Assembly (NCBI GenBank): GCA_023105745.1
Contig: JALGQZ010000014.1
Span: 9,667,888 to 9,731,887 of the forward strand
DNA length: 64,000 bases
Source of the DNA: Austropuccinia psidii
Lineage: Eukaryota; Basidiomycota; Pucciniomycetes; Pucciniales; Sphaerophragmiaceae
Direction: 5' to 3'
Shown here: piece after piece, positions 47,419 through 59,258 of the stretch
Layout: every line of letters begins with the position of its first letter
Position numbering within the stretch: the first letter of the stretch is position 1
Translations under genes and position numbers: made by a program
Notes under the pieces: model-generated
The model's input: only the letters and a program-made list of their open reading frames with translations
Told to the model about the DNA's origin: nothing
Databases searched by the model: none

Positions 47419-48653
47419 ATGAGTTCCAAACTGACTGAACTCACTGAATCTTCTCCTTCTGCACCGCCACTGTCTGTTCTTTGTGGTTCAGGCGTCTTCA
47501 CTCAATTATCTTCACCTTCCATGGCTTTTTCTGGTCAATTTGATCCCTCCCAAACCTATGATGGATACAGAGCAGTTGAAGTTCTTGATCCTTCCTGTAC
47601 TGAATGTTTGGCCAAGGGTAAGGATTGTTTTCAACACTACAATCCCCAATCTTCAAAATACCATTTTTGCTTCATTGGAAAGAAACCATGTTGTTGTACC
47701 GGGGTGCCATCTTCTAACGTCAGGAGGTATTTATGGAGTAGAAAGGATGGGCCTTTTGGGCAAGAATTCCCAGTCTCTGAGGAACCTACTCCTGATGGAA
47801 CTTCAGGATTTTCTCATTGTGAGTGATTTGCATATCTTGATTGAATTGGTACTGATATTTTGATGTAGTGACTGGTTCCAGGAAGAGGGATGTGGAAAGG
47901 TGGACTAATGTTGGAGGGCCAACTCCAGTTGGTGGTAGGCCCATATATTCCACCTCAGAGGTCCCAATCTCAAGGACCAATACTGAAGGGGTAGTGAAGG
48001 TAGTGAAGAGAATAAGAAGGATTGATGATTCCCGCACTGATCCAGATGCTGAAGGAAGTGATGAGTTGGCTGGTGAAGAAGTTCAAGTTGTTCCTCATTC
48101 AGTTGGCCATCCATCCAGCAATTCCTCTACTCAACCCCTTGCCAGCAGATTTCAAATCCAAGTAATTCCCAGTACTCCCAGAACCTTCCAACCAATTCTT
48201 GCTTCCATTCCTAATACCATTCCTCCTCCTTCACCAAGTACTTCCCATACCAGGCCTGCCTTGAATCCAGCAGTAAGACCATCACCAGTTCAGAAATCCA
48301 GAAACTCACCGATAACCACCTCCCACCAACTCCAACCTGTGGCCAGCTCCAGCAGAAGAGGGGATGGATTGTCCCCTTTGCCATTTCCTGCCGCTCAAGT
48401 TTTTCAAAGAAGAGAACATTGGCCTATCCAGGTTACCAGAGAAGATCCCAACGTGGCTAGTTAAAACCAAGAAGCTGTGGCCAGACTATTCAGGAGGGTT
48501 GATAAAAATAGCAGAGAGGTGATTATGTTTGCCAATGACAGGACTTTTCCGTGTTCTGCTTCTGAAGAGATGGCTGCAAAATTTGCCTGGTATGAAGATG
48601 AGTTGATAAATGATTTTCAGAGAACTTTTGATGAATTAGGTAGAGATAACTAG
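47419..48653 (+). CDS. Spliced antisense gene of element D with a Zn2Cys6-like cluster
   Basis: Exon 1 runs from ATG 47419 (MSSKLTELTESS) to 47818. A 50-bp GT-AG intron (47819-47868) joins it in frame to exon 2 (GFSH then LTGSRKRDVERW). Exon 2 has a TAA at 48462-48464, but the frame reads on, clearly coding, to TAG 48651-48653. Exon 1 has CTECLAKGKDC, then FCFIGKKPC. The spacing CX2CX6CX10(Y)X2CX6C fits a Zn2Cys6 cluster with one Cys replaced by Tyr. Exon 2 is basic, then Ser/Pro-rich, and ends in an acidic helical region. It lies on the strand opposite gag-pol and inside the LTRs, so it travels with the element. Zn2Cys6 proteins are fungal DNA-binding regulators. A role in controlling the element is a guess. 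Confidence 0.65.
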
Positions 48654-49465
48654 TTTCCTTATCCTTGTTTGTGTTTGGTTTTACTTCTATCCTCACTCTT
48701 ATAAATAGTAAAAAATGAAAAAACAATGGAACCTCCCAATACATCATTTGGGAGGGGATGCTGCTTCTTTAAAGAAATAAAAAGAAAACAAAATTATTCA
48801 AGTAAAGAAAAGAAAGAAAATGAGAGAAAAAGATAGTAGAGAAACAGAAATAAAGAGACTCCTGATGGTTTGTCCATCTTGTGGTGAGTTGCTTGATTTT
48901 GGCCAAGAAATGTCTGAAAAGATGAAAACCAAGCATTTGATGCTCACAGAGTGGCCAAGGTAATGTTTTACAAGAAGTAGAACCCTCAGGGATACATACC
49001 AGGAGATGGAACTTACTTTCATAACTCCCACTCCCCACAAAGCACCATAAAACTGAAATAAATTGCCATAAATGACTTCTAAAATGAATTGCCATAATGA
49101 CTTCTGAAATGAATTGCCATAAATGACTTGAAGTAATGAATGTCTTGAATTATGATGATTGGCATAAATGAAATGATAAATAAAAAGAAAAGAAAAAGAA
49201 ATAAAGAGACATTTGGCCACATTTTGATAAGGTTCAAATGGAGGGTATTGATGTTGCATGCTTCCTGGACCTGTCCAAGAAATTGACAAGTGCTCACAAA
49301 GTGGCCAAGTTGATGCTTACAACAACATATGGGTAGAATACCCCCTTAAAGGTGCATGCCAGGAGAGGAACCTACTTTCATAACTTCTTCTCCCCACCAA
49401 GCACCATAAAATCAAACTCTTGAGGTATTTGGGCCAGGCTTGTCTGGATACAATGAATGAAAATC
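48654..49465. repeat. Stretch between the antisense gene and pol: duplicated block and short tandem repeat
   Basis: No gene. Two degenerate copies of about 120 bp, at about 48940-49060 and 49285-49420, share GCTCACAGAGTGGCCAAG-like and AGCACCATAAAA strings. Between them, at 49062-49130, are three units of about 30 bp with the core GAATTGCCATAAATGACTT. The convergent ends of the two transcription units of element D lie here. Confidence 0.6.
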
Positions 49466-50938
49466 CTAGACAAGGTCTGGTGAGTTGGTAAGGTTGGAAG
49501 CTGGTTCCCAAGTGGTTCTTTCTGGGTCTTCACTCAATCCTTCCCACTCTACGAGATACCATAAATTACCTCTCTTGAGTTTTGAGTCCAGAACCTGAGC
49601 CACTTCCCATTCTTCCTGCTCCTCCACTAATACTGGTGGTGGTGGCAATTGATGCTGATTTGGGATAGTTGAATGCTTCACTGGTTCTAATAGGGACACA
49701 TGGAATACAGGGTGAACTTACTTCCATTTCTGAGGCAACTTGAGGTGATATGCAGGGCTGCCAATCTTCTTCAGAACTTTGAAAGGTCCCAACCATCTTT
49801 CTGATAATTTCTTGGTGGGTCTTGTTGTCTTGATGCTCTTGGAAGCTAGCCATACTTTGTCCCCAGGTTGGAAATCAGGTGGAATTGCTCTATTTATATC
49901 TGCATACTTCTTGAATCTCCTTATTGCTGACTCTAATTTGTCTTTGACAACTTGCTGTACTGATTGGAGTTTTTTTGATAACTTTCCAGCAGGTGAATAT
50001 TGAGAAATATGGATTGAGTCAAAGCTATGGATTGAGTCAAAGCTGGGATTTCTTCCATAAATGTTGAGAATAGGTGATTGCTTTGTTGATGAATGTTCTG
50101 CATTATTATAGGCAAATTCCGCCAGAGGGAGCCAGGTGTGCCAATCATCTTGATGGTAAATGACATACATCCAAAGATACTGTTCTAGAATCTGATTTAC
50201 CGTCTCTATCTGACCATCTGTTTCAGGATGAAAAGCAGTTGGAAGATCTCTTGATATCTTGAGCTGCTGACATAATTGAGTCCAGAATGATGAAACAAAT
50301 AAGGATCCTCTATCACTGACAATACTGACTGGAAGGCCATGCTTGGAAAATACATGACTAATGAAGATTTGAGCTAGGTCCAGAGCAGTGATTGTTCCAT
50401 AGGTTGGAATGAAGATTGCCATTTTTGAAAACCTGTCCACAACTACCAGAATTGAGTCAAAGTTGTTTGACAAGGGCAATTGAGTGATAAAGTCCATTGA
50501 TAAGGAATTCCAAGGACCAGATGGAATTTGAAGAGGCTTGAGTAGTCCAAACTTCATGTGATTAATGTTCTTGTTTCTTGAACATTGCTGACATGAGGAA
50601 ACATAGTCCTTGATGATTTGATTCATGCCAGCCCAATAAAAATCCCTCTTGATAAGCTCGAGGGTCTTCTCCTGGCCAGGATGGCCAGCCAAGGGTGAGT
50701 CATGACGCTTTTGAAGAATATTGCGTTGAACTTCTTCATTGCTTGGGATTACCACTCTATCTTTGAATAATAACAACTTGGCTTGAGATTAAAGAGAATA
50801 ATTTGGAACTGATTCACCTCTTGCTACTTCCTTGAGTATTTCTTTATAGTCTTTATCTTGCCATACTTCTTCTTGAATCTTGTCAACTAAATCTGAAAAT
50901 ACTTCCACTTTGATTGAAAAGAATCTTTACTCTTGAAT
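49466..50938 (-). pseudogene. Integrase and chromodomain of element D
   Basis: One frame from the RNase H end through the linker (TAA near 50930 and 50788) to integrase. The HHCC region (LAGHPGQEKTLELIK; CQQCSR), Asp in MDFITQL, Asp in VSDRGSLF and Glu in GQIETVNQ are all present. The DDE triad is intact. A TAA at 49718-49720 after LPQKWK separates the C-terminal domain from a clear chromodomain (EWEVAQVLDSKLKRG, YLVEWEG, TTWEPASNL) that ends at 49466. Confidence 0.88.
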
Positions 50939-51540
50939 TCAATCTTGCTTGATTACTTGATGAAAATTCTGAGGATTCTTGCTGATGAAGTTCACCCCCC
51001 TCTCTGGGTACACATTGTCCTGATGTGACAAGGAATATGGTAAAGTGGCCAGCCTGCCTGGGCGGTAAGTGATAGTGAAGTGAAATTCTGAAAGGAACTC
51101 AGCCCAACAGGCCTGAAAACAAGTAAGAACTTTGGAATACATAAAATACTGCAAGGAAGAGTGGTCTCTCAAGACCTCAAAAGGATTGGAAAGAGGGAGA
51201 AGAAATGCTCTCCAGCGCTTGAGAGTCCAAACTATGCCAAGGAGTTCCTTGTCGTGAATTTCATAATTCAGCTCAGCTGGGAGAAGCTTGCAACTATCAA
51301 ATGCAATGAGATGCTTTCCTGAGTCATTCACACGGCTCAGTACAGCACCCAAAGCATAATCAGAAGCATCAGTCTCTACAACAGTAGGTAGAGAAGGATT
51401 GAAATGAGATACCATAGGAGCAGTAGTGAAAGCTTCTTTGAGTGATTGAAACTGGCTAAGAGCTTCCTCATTGAAGATGAAGGCAAAATCTTTTTTGAGA
51501 AGGGAAGTGAGAGAAGTGATTTTTTTAGAATAATTTTTTA
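50939..51540 (-). pseudogene. RNase H of element D
   Basis: Open from a frameshift near 51540 to TGA 50939-50941. It contains VETDASDYALGAVLS, NYEIHDKELLGIVWTLKRW and VLRDHSSLQYF, so the acidic residues typical of Ty3 RNase H are present. The frame is the same as that of integrase, so one Pol polyprotein was made originally. Confidence 0.85.
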
Positions 51541-52869
51541 TGAAACAACAATAAAATTGGCAAAGCCAAGAAAATATTGAAGGGCCTTGATGTTTTTGGG
51601 CTGAGGCCAATTGACAATTTGCTGAACTTTTGAAGAATCCATCTTGAGTCCATCACTTGAAACAACATAGCCCAAGTATTCCACATTTGAGGCATGGAAT
51701 ACACACTTGGAGGCTTTGGCAAACAAATTATTGTCCCTCAGTCTTTGGAGGACAGGGGCCACATGTTTGACATGTTCCTCCTCAGAGCTGGAAAAGACCA
51801 TAATATCATATAAATAAACCACAACAAACACATCCAAGAAATATGCAAAGATATTATTTACTAGATTCTGGAAAGAAGCAGGCGCATTGGTCAAACCAAA
51901 TGGAATGACCAAGTACTCATAACTCCCATATTTGTTTCTAAAGGCAGTTAAGTGCTCATCCCCCTCTTTGATTCTCAGAAGGTTATATGCACCAGGCAAG
52001 TCTATCTTGGAGAAGATAGTGTAACCATTGAATATGGTAAGGAGCTGGTTCATAGGGGGAACAGGATACCTGTTCTTCCTAGTAACAGCATTGATTTTGC
52101 GGTAGTCAACACACAAACAAAGACCTCCATCCTTTTTCTTAACAAAAAGAACAGGTGCTCCTGTTGAGGAGGAGCTTGGCCTTATGAAACCTTTCTCTAC
52201 ATTCTCTGAAATGTAGGCCCGTAGTGTTTCTGACTCTTGATTTGATAATGAGTAGATAACACCAATTGGAGGTAGAAGACCCTCCAATTCAATATGATGA
52301 TCACAGGTGCGGTGTGGAGGAAGTTTCTCTGCCTTCACCTTGGAGAATACATCCAAATATTGGTGATAAACAGGAGGGACTACCTTCAACACAGTTTCAA
52401 TTTCTTCTGGCTCTTCCTCCTCATCCCACTGCTCCTCCAGGGAGGAATGAAAAGATAAAGGAGGAAGGTCCATATCCCCTTGAAAAAGATGAAGTGAAGA
52501 TATAGCAACATCTTCTCCAACATCTTTTATCTCTTTGAAGACTTCATCTCTTAATGGAAGTAATGACTGAGAGAGAATGATGGGAGGGATATGGACAGAA
52601 GAAAGAAGGGAAGGTGTCCTAAGTTCACCAACCAGAGCAACACTGTTGACAGCAGTGACAAAGTCATTACTAGTAGAAGGAATAATACCACTAGAATCAT
52701 AGGTGCTCAATCCATTTTTCCAATCAATAATGGGATTAAAATGGTAAAGTAAATCATAGCCCAATATCAGGTCTTCTCCCTTGGGTGAATTTATGATAAA
52801 GAAGTCCCATTCAAAGTTTGGGAAGGAAGGCAAGTCAACTACCCACTTGGTATAATGGGTTATGAACAA
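51538..52869 (-). pseudogene. Reverse transcriptase of element D, catalytic Asp lost
   Basis: The 443-codon frame begins with the end of the protease (GEDLILGYDLLYHF) and has all reverse transcriptase blocks: GFIRPSSSSTGAPVLFVKKKDGG, YRKINAVT, SKIDLPGAYN, PFGLTNAPASF. The catalytic box reads YLYD (codons at 51816-51805), where YLDD is expected, so the first Asp is Tyr by one G-to-T change. The frame shifts near 51540 at FLGFANF. The protein would be inactive even without the shift. Confidence 0.9.
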
Positions 52870-53335
52870 GGCAGGGGATTCATTGAAACCAGAATTAGAA
52901 GAGGAATCTTTTCAGGGAGCTCTGACAGAGTCAATGAGTACTTTAGAACAAAATTCTTTGCAATAAAGGAGTTTGTAGCACCAGAATCAATTAGAATACT
53001 ATAAAAAATTTCAGAGCCAGAAGAAAAAATAAGAAACTTTAAGGATTTCTTGACACTAGTATTCAGAGTGCACAATTGTGCTCTTGAAGGAAATAAGTGA
53101 GACCCATTGAACACATCATGATCCCCACTCAGGCTTTTCCCTTATTGCTAGGGAAGCCTCTTGATGATGACCCAGGCTTGTTCTGAGGTCTCTTGAAGCA
53201 TTTTTCAATTGGGTGCTTTCCACCACAATAAGTACACAACCCTTCTTTAATCCTCCTCTCCTTTTCAGAACCAATTAATTTATTGTCCTTATTGCGGAGA
53301 GCAGCATGAGGAACTGCTGGCCCTTCTTGTTCTTC
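52860..53335 (-). pseudogene. CCHC knuckle and protease of element D
   Basis: One frame over from gag, it has the knuckle CTYCGGKHPIEKC (CX2CX4HX4C) near 53233-53195. It then has the protease with an intact IDSGATNSF. It ends with a stop after MNPLPCS near 52860. The next frame picks up one base over at about 52900, so a single-base shift separates protease from reverse transcriptase. Confidence 0.8.
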
Positions 53336-54468
53336 TTCTGGTGAGGCCTCTTTGAAGATGAGTTTTGAGGAGGTCTAGATTGATTGGATCCATTTACAGG
53401 AGGCTTCTTCTCTTGATTGCCACCCTTTTCTTTTTGCCTCTCATGATATCTTGTGTCTAATTTTAAAGTGACATCCATAAGTTCTTGAAGAGTATCAAAG
53501 GTTCCAGGGTGAGAAGCCAACTGATCCAATAATCTTGATGCCAATCCTCTTCTGTAAACATGGATATAAGCTCTTTCCCCCCAATCTCCAATTCTTGAAA
53601 TTAAGCTTCTGAGATCAGCAATGTACAAGGATACATGACCACCTTCCTTCATCCTCAAATTGTCCAACTCTTGTTCAGCTTTCCTGACTTCATTGGGGTC
53701 ACCAAACAGAGTGAATAATTGAGATTCAAATAATGGCCAATTATTGAGGAGACAAGGGTCTTCATTGGAATTATTTGAGAGATAGGGTTCAATCCACTTT
53801 CCAGCTCTACCAGTGAGAAAAGAACTTGGGTAAAGAACTTTCTTCCTGTCAGAGAAGAAATTTGCTGGATCATTATGGAAGATTAATTGACAGGATTGGA
53901 TAAATGCTCTCAATTTATGAGCTTGAGTACCATCCAAACAATCAGGTGCCTTCATGGATGGAGTCTTGAAAGCAGGGGCTTTGGGATTGTCCCTGGGAGC
54001 AACTGCTTGAGTGAGTTGCCCCATGAATTGAGTCATCTGCTCCATCATCTTGAGGAGACTTGGATCAGTTTGAGAGACAAGAGTTTCAGTAGAAAGGGCT
54101 AGATTAGAACCCTGAGGCACCTCTGGAGCATTTGCCAAGGCATCTGCCACTTCAGTCTCCCCAGAATCTTTCACTTCCACAGACTCTTCCCCCTATTCAT
54201 CCTCAACTTCCCCTAATCTTGCTCTTGCACCTTCAGACATGCCAGGGTAGCCACCCAAAAGTCCAGAAAAGGATCTTTATCTTCTAGATTTCATTACACC
54301 TCTTCTTGAGGGTGCTTCTACTTCCATTGGTGGTCCTCTGTCCAATTTTGCACTCAGATGATGAACTGATGGTGTGCGGTCAAGAGGAGCCCTTGCTGTA
54401 GGAGTGAGAACAGCTGGAATTTTTTGGGATCTAGTGTTCTTTGCTGGGGGACTATGCTGAACTGGCAT
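53275..54468 (-). pseudogene. Gag of element D
   Basis: Starts at ATG 54468 (MPVQHSPPAKNTR). In-frame stops are at 54277-54279 (after MKSRR) and near 54193. Then 301 codons are open, with a retrotransposon Gag region: PDCLDGTQAHKLRAFIQSC, SFLTGRAGKW, LFGDPNEVRKAEQEL and SLYIADLRSLISRIGDWGE, ending in a basic tail. A one-base shift near 53335 separates it from its knuckle. It is the capsid protein and is unrelated in sequence to Gag of A-C. Confidence 0.82.
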
Positions 54469-55228
54469 TATGAACAGAAGTAGAAAAAAAGAAACTTGAT
54501 GGTATTGAGGACAGAAATCAAAACTTGGCCAAATCAATCACAATAAAATCTTGATGAGTCTTGAGGAATCAATTCAATTCTTGATGTGAAATCAACTTCA
54601 ATCAACAATCAATAAATTCAATCAATAATCAACAATAAATCAAATTCAAATCAAATATCAATAATCTTGAGTAAATCAACAATCAATCATCATTCAATCA
54701 ATAATCAATTAATCAATAATTCAGTGTCTTCAATATGAAATCAAGGTCTTGAGGAATCAATCAATCAATTCAAAAACTTCAGAAATAAATTCAAATATCT
54801 TGATGAGTCAAAATCAATCAATAATCAAAATCAATTCTTGAGGATCAATAAAATATCTTGAGAATTCAAAGTCAATCAATCCAATCCAAATGAAAAATCC
54901 TGAATTGCTGAATCAATAAACCCAATGAATCCCAATGAATAATCCCATCAATTAAACCAATCAATAAATCCTAGATAAGACCTAAATGAGAACACAGAGA
55001 AATTTGATTTGATAAAAATAAAATGAAGTGAATGAAACGGTCAGAAATGATTAAGAAAGAAGAAAGAATCAATTTTCATATAAATGAAATGAATGAGATG
55101 AAAATTAATGAGAGAGAAAATCATAATTTTTAATAATCATAAGATCATTAAAAAGTCATAATTGATGAATGAGAGAAATGATTATAAAAGAGTGAAAAGA
55201 AAGAATCAATATGAGTTAATTAATTTAA
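54469..55228 (-). repeat. Leader of element D, low-complexity
   Basis: No gene. Dominated on the plus strand by AATCAATCAAT-like runs with recurring CTTGA, and near the LTR by GAAATGAATGA. It lies between the 5' LTR and gag. No TGG primer site stands next to the LTR edge. Confidence 0.75.
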
Positions 55229-55987
55229 TGTCACAGGGGCTCTTTGAAGTGAAGAGGGCCTGGAACTCAGTAAACTGGGACTCACTTATGGAGGGCTCAA
55301 AGATATGGTAAGAAGGAATACACTTAAGAGTGCAAGAGATGAATTACTAAAATAAAGAATATAAGAAAGGAGCAACAAAAGAAATAAGAGTAAGAATAGA
55401 AGAGCCAACCACAAACAAGTGCAAGTCCACTGTTTCAACCTGTCAGATTGAAAAGAGAAGGGTTAAGAAGGATATGGCCACCCAACTCATACTGTACAGG
55501 CAAAGAGAGAAATGCAAAGACTAACTTAATATTAAATAAATATAACACCCAAAATAAGGATAAGAATATTCATCAAATAATAAATAACTAAATTAATTAA
55601 CTGGGGAAAAGTCCCCAGGGGGAGAAAGAGGGGCTGGTATATGTGAGAATCACCAGCCCTGATCCAGAGGAAGAATTTTCATGAGAGGATTGAATGATTG
55701 AATTGAGTCTGGCCAATACAGGTACTGTACAGCTTTACAGAACCTGTACAAGAGGTGTGGTGTATTTGAGTGATCATACAGTTTCATGCTGGTGTATTGA
55801 AACTGTATTGGGTGAATCCAACCTGTACAGATGTTGACAGGCTGTATTGAAGTACCAAGCTGTATGCATGTTTCAGAAAGGAGGATTGCTGAAACTGAAT
55901 GCTGATGCAGATATTGTATCTGCTGATTTGAGGTGTTGGAGTGGGTGTATTGATGAATACCCTTACCCCTGGTGAGTGGTTGTTACA
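55229..55987 (-). repeat. Element D 5' LTR
   Basis: 759-bp partner of 45750-46505. It is followed by GCCTC, which repeats the bases before the other LTR. Confidence 0.93.
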
Positions 55988-56180
55988 GCCTCCAACACAG
56001 CTCCCCATCCTTACGCTCATGTAGTGCCCTCCCGACATGCCTCCAACAATGCTTACCATCTTTACGCTCGCAGAGAGCCCTCCCAACATGCTCCCAGCAC
56101 TACTTACCATCCTTATGCTCATGTAGTGCCCTCCCAACATGCCTCCGACAACGCTTACCATCCTCACGCTTCCATATTAC
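55988..56180 (+). repeat. Minisatellite at the left end of T, second half (copy 2)
   Basis: Three units of about 64 bp with the core TTACCATCCTTACGCTCATG followed by TAGTGCCCTCCCGACATGCC. It is continuous with the units before 45749 across element D, whose target GCCTC is part of the unit. Confidence 0.85.
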
Positions 56181-56898
56181 ATCCATAGTGTACAGTGGCT
56201 TGTTGGCGTACACAATGAACGCAATCGCCAAAATATGCTGAGTGGCCTTCTCTGCCAACAGGACCTAAGGTGAAATTGGTCAGTATATTCACAATGTTGT
56301 GGTTAGGGTTTAAATCATGAGACTCACAAATTGAAACCTAATAAGTGGACTATTTAAGACAAGAATTGTGTCTCCTGTTTCCCTGACAAAACCATTTTAT
56401 TTGATATCATTCAAATGGAACACTTTGCTTAGTCCTTACCTCATGAGCATTGAATAGTTCAAAAGTTGACTTTAGTAGGTTTCTCACTAGTCAACTTTAT
56501 TCAATGTCTCACAGGGAAGTGATTTAATTTGAATGGGATGAAATAATTTGCAACACATTGCCTCCTTCAATTTCCCAACAGATTATATTTTGCTAATGCA
56601 ATACAATTTCAATAGAAGGTTCCAAGTCTGTTGATTCACAGGTTTATTTTGGTCAGCTTGTGGTTCTAAAATGTATTTTTGCTAGAATATTCAATAACTC
56701 TTAAACTGCTTTAAATTGATATTTAACTTCTTTCAAACTCGCCAAAATTCTCCAATATTACCTCAAAAAGAATCAATTATTTTAAACTTATTTTACTTCC
56801 ACCTTTTTTCTTCAATTTGGATCTTTTTATTCAAAAATTTTCAAACAAGTGATCAATCAACTTGTCACCATCTATTTGCTTAATAAACTACCTCCGCT
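56181..56898 (+). other. 5' flank of T gene 1 (copy 2)
   Basis: No gene. 56210-56500 matches the reverse complement of 26040-26340. AT-rich. It is probably the leader between the T promoter and the gene. Confidence 0.6.
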
Positions 56899-59129
56899 AT
56901 GGCCCAAACTCCAGGAAATTCAACTGAATTCAATGAATGACCAACTTCAGCCCCAGAGAGTGGAAGTGAAATCTCTGATATGGCCAGCAGTCGTGAATTA
57001 GTCATTGAAGTAGAGAGCCAGTCACATGAAGATAATCAGGATCCACCAGTTCTTCCAGAATGTGAGTATGCATCCATCTTGAATATTTCAAATCTCTCAA
57101 AACCTGATATTGTGTCATAGCCCTTAATTCAGGTCAGCCTTCAAGCTCTCAGAAACCATATTTTAAAAGCTATGAGATGGAAAAGACTGTTGAACCTCAT
57201 GCACTGGAAGAAGATGATGGGCAAGATGATGTAATTTTCAGTGGGAGGTGGAAATTATATCCAAGGAACAATCTCTCTCAAACATTGCTCAAACAATCCC
57301 AAGGCTCAAAAAAATTCAAAAGGATAGTAAAACTCCTTACTATGTGCATCAAAAGATTGCTGAAGCCATGAGCCTCCTCAAAATGGATTTGAACCGTAAG
57401 TCCATGACTAATTCAAAACAAAATTGATAAAAATAGCTGCTTACAATATACGGGCAGGTGTGGAGGTGGGAGAATCTCTACCTGAAGGATCTCAAGTTGT
57501 AATTGGATTTCCAGGCAATGGATTAGCAAAAAGACCAAATATACATTCAACCAAAAAAACAAACAAAAAATGTGGTACCTTTGAAGCTGCAAAGTATTCT
57601 CAGGATCAAGGTGATGAAATGATTAATGTTGAAGTGGACCATATTGATAATGAATCTCTGCATACTGAACCCCCCCCATACTCAATGAAACAATCCATGA
57701 TGAAGCTCCACATACTGAAAGCCCCCCGATACTCAATGAAACAATCCATGATGAAACCCCTCCTGCCTCTCCTTGAAATATTCAAGCCTTTCAAGAATGG
57801 GAGACAATTAAACATGATACAATGGGACAAGATATCACTGATATAATTCCTGACCCTTACCCCAAAGTGTCATCCTCTGCTACTTTTCAAGGAATATTTT
57901 TATTGCGCATGGAAGAGTTTGCAGGAATTTTGAATTATCATTCCAATATTAGTCAACAATCATGGAAAAGGGGCTCGATAATATCAATAGGCTTTACAAA
58001 AATCAATGGGACAATTTACCAACAAAGGATGCTCATACATTCCTGCCCATTGGTATTAAGGTGATCAGTAACCGAGAGCTTAAAATGTCGGCCTGGCTGG
58101 AGGACCTTGAGATGGCAGGTGAGTTTTATCTTTGTGCATGATACATGATTATTTGTTGTTGACTGGTGATATAAATTGCAATATACAGGGTTATATTTTT
58201 TTAAGCCAACAGAAACAGAAGCTTTTTTTGATAACATTTGGAATCTCAAAGTGATGAAGGAATCAGCTAAACCCCCAGATAATCTCCCAAAATCTGAACA
58301 CTCCTTCTTCAAAATAGTTCAGAGCCTTTTTTACCCTGCCAATCCAGTTAAGCATTTTTGGGAAAATGTTATGTTTGAATCCATTATTTTAGTCTCATAC
58401 AATGTGATTGCACCCAAACCATATGTTGCACCAACATCAAATTCAACTGATCCTCTTGGACTTGAACAGGGAGCAGTTGAATACCTTGCCTCCTGCTTGA
58501 GTAAATCAAAGCAACGTGCAACCCAACTCAGCATTGAAGGTGGCAGGGATGACAATGAGATATCCACAAAGCCGCACAAGAACCTGGAGGATCTAATGGA
58601 TACAGTTATCCATTTGATGATTGCATAGAACATGGTAAGTGCACATGCAAAGGTCGAAGTCAACGGTATCAAAGGAAAACTGACAAGCTCAAACAAAAAT
58701 GAGGCCATCAAAAAGTTTTTGACGTGTCACAAGAATCTCAGAATAAATCAAATTTGCTATGGTATATCAGCGGCATTCTGTGCGGTGGGGGTTCATGGTT
58801 TGATGGTATGTTCAGATGACTGGAGAACAAGCTCAGTTAAAGGGGCTTCATCACTAATTGACATTTCCAAAAAACTTTCAGAGGGTAAAAATCTAGTGGA
58901 GCCGGTGTGGCTACGTACTAATAAGTATATATGTAATTTACTGAATAAAAGTTTCTTCTCATCAGAGTCTTTTAACCCCACTGTACCTCTTAGATTTGAA
59001 TTTGCACAATGCTTTGTATTAGACTTTGGTGATGGCTGGGTGGCAAAGCGCGTTCTTGGTTCAAGTGAAGAGGTCACATTGACTGTACCCAGGTCAGCTA
59101 AACTTACAACCAGGATTGACCTGTTTTAG
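56899..59129 (+). pseudogene. T gene 1 (copy 2), unknown protein, intron-bearing
   Basis: ATG 56899 (ATGGCCCAAACTCC, matched in copy 1) is followed by SRELVIEVESQSHE and PPVLPECEY as in copy 1. Introns are at 57396-57457 (GTAAGT to GGGCAG) and 58119-58188 (GTGAGT to ATACAG), the second also present in copy 1. Later blocks are MSAWLEDLE, HFWENVMFESI and NKSFFSSESF. Stops or shifts near 57118, 57245, 57965 and at 58626-58628 (TAG where copy 1 has Tyr) break it. A 46-bp duplication lies at about 57675-57760 (ATACTCAATGAAACAATCC twice). The last frame ends LTTRIDLF. It has no signal peptide, membrane segment or known catalytic motif that I can see. The rebuilt length would be about 650-700 residues. 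Confidence 0.6.
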
Positions 59130-59258
59130 ATTAGCTTAGTACCAGATAGACTTTAATTTAATTTTGCAAAGTCATACATGAGTTTATTAATAGTGAATAC
59201 CTATCCTACTACTGCCCTGATGCCACAGTATGAATACCAATAGTAATTTTATGGCGGC

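Larger units (their letters stand above)
45750..55987 (-). mobile_element. Element D: chromodomain Ty3/gypsy element with an extra antisense gene
   Basis: A 10.2-kb element with LTRs of 756 and 759 bp and a perfect duplication GCCTC (45745-45749 and 55988-55992). On the minus strand the order is gag, knuckle, protease, reverse transcriptase, RNase H, integrase, chromodomain. Between pol and the 3' LTR a plus-strand gene with an intron is present. The family differs from A, B, C and F. LTRs are alike at roughly 96% over the part I compared, yet the coding part has at least six stops, three frameshifts and a dead polymerase site. Confidence 0.93.

Noticed and set aside
58632..58650. Tiny intron starting GTAAGT in T gene 1
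   Set aside because: Copy 1 reads through the same place in frame, and 18 bases is too short for splicing.
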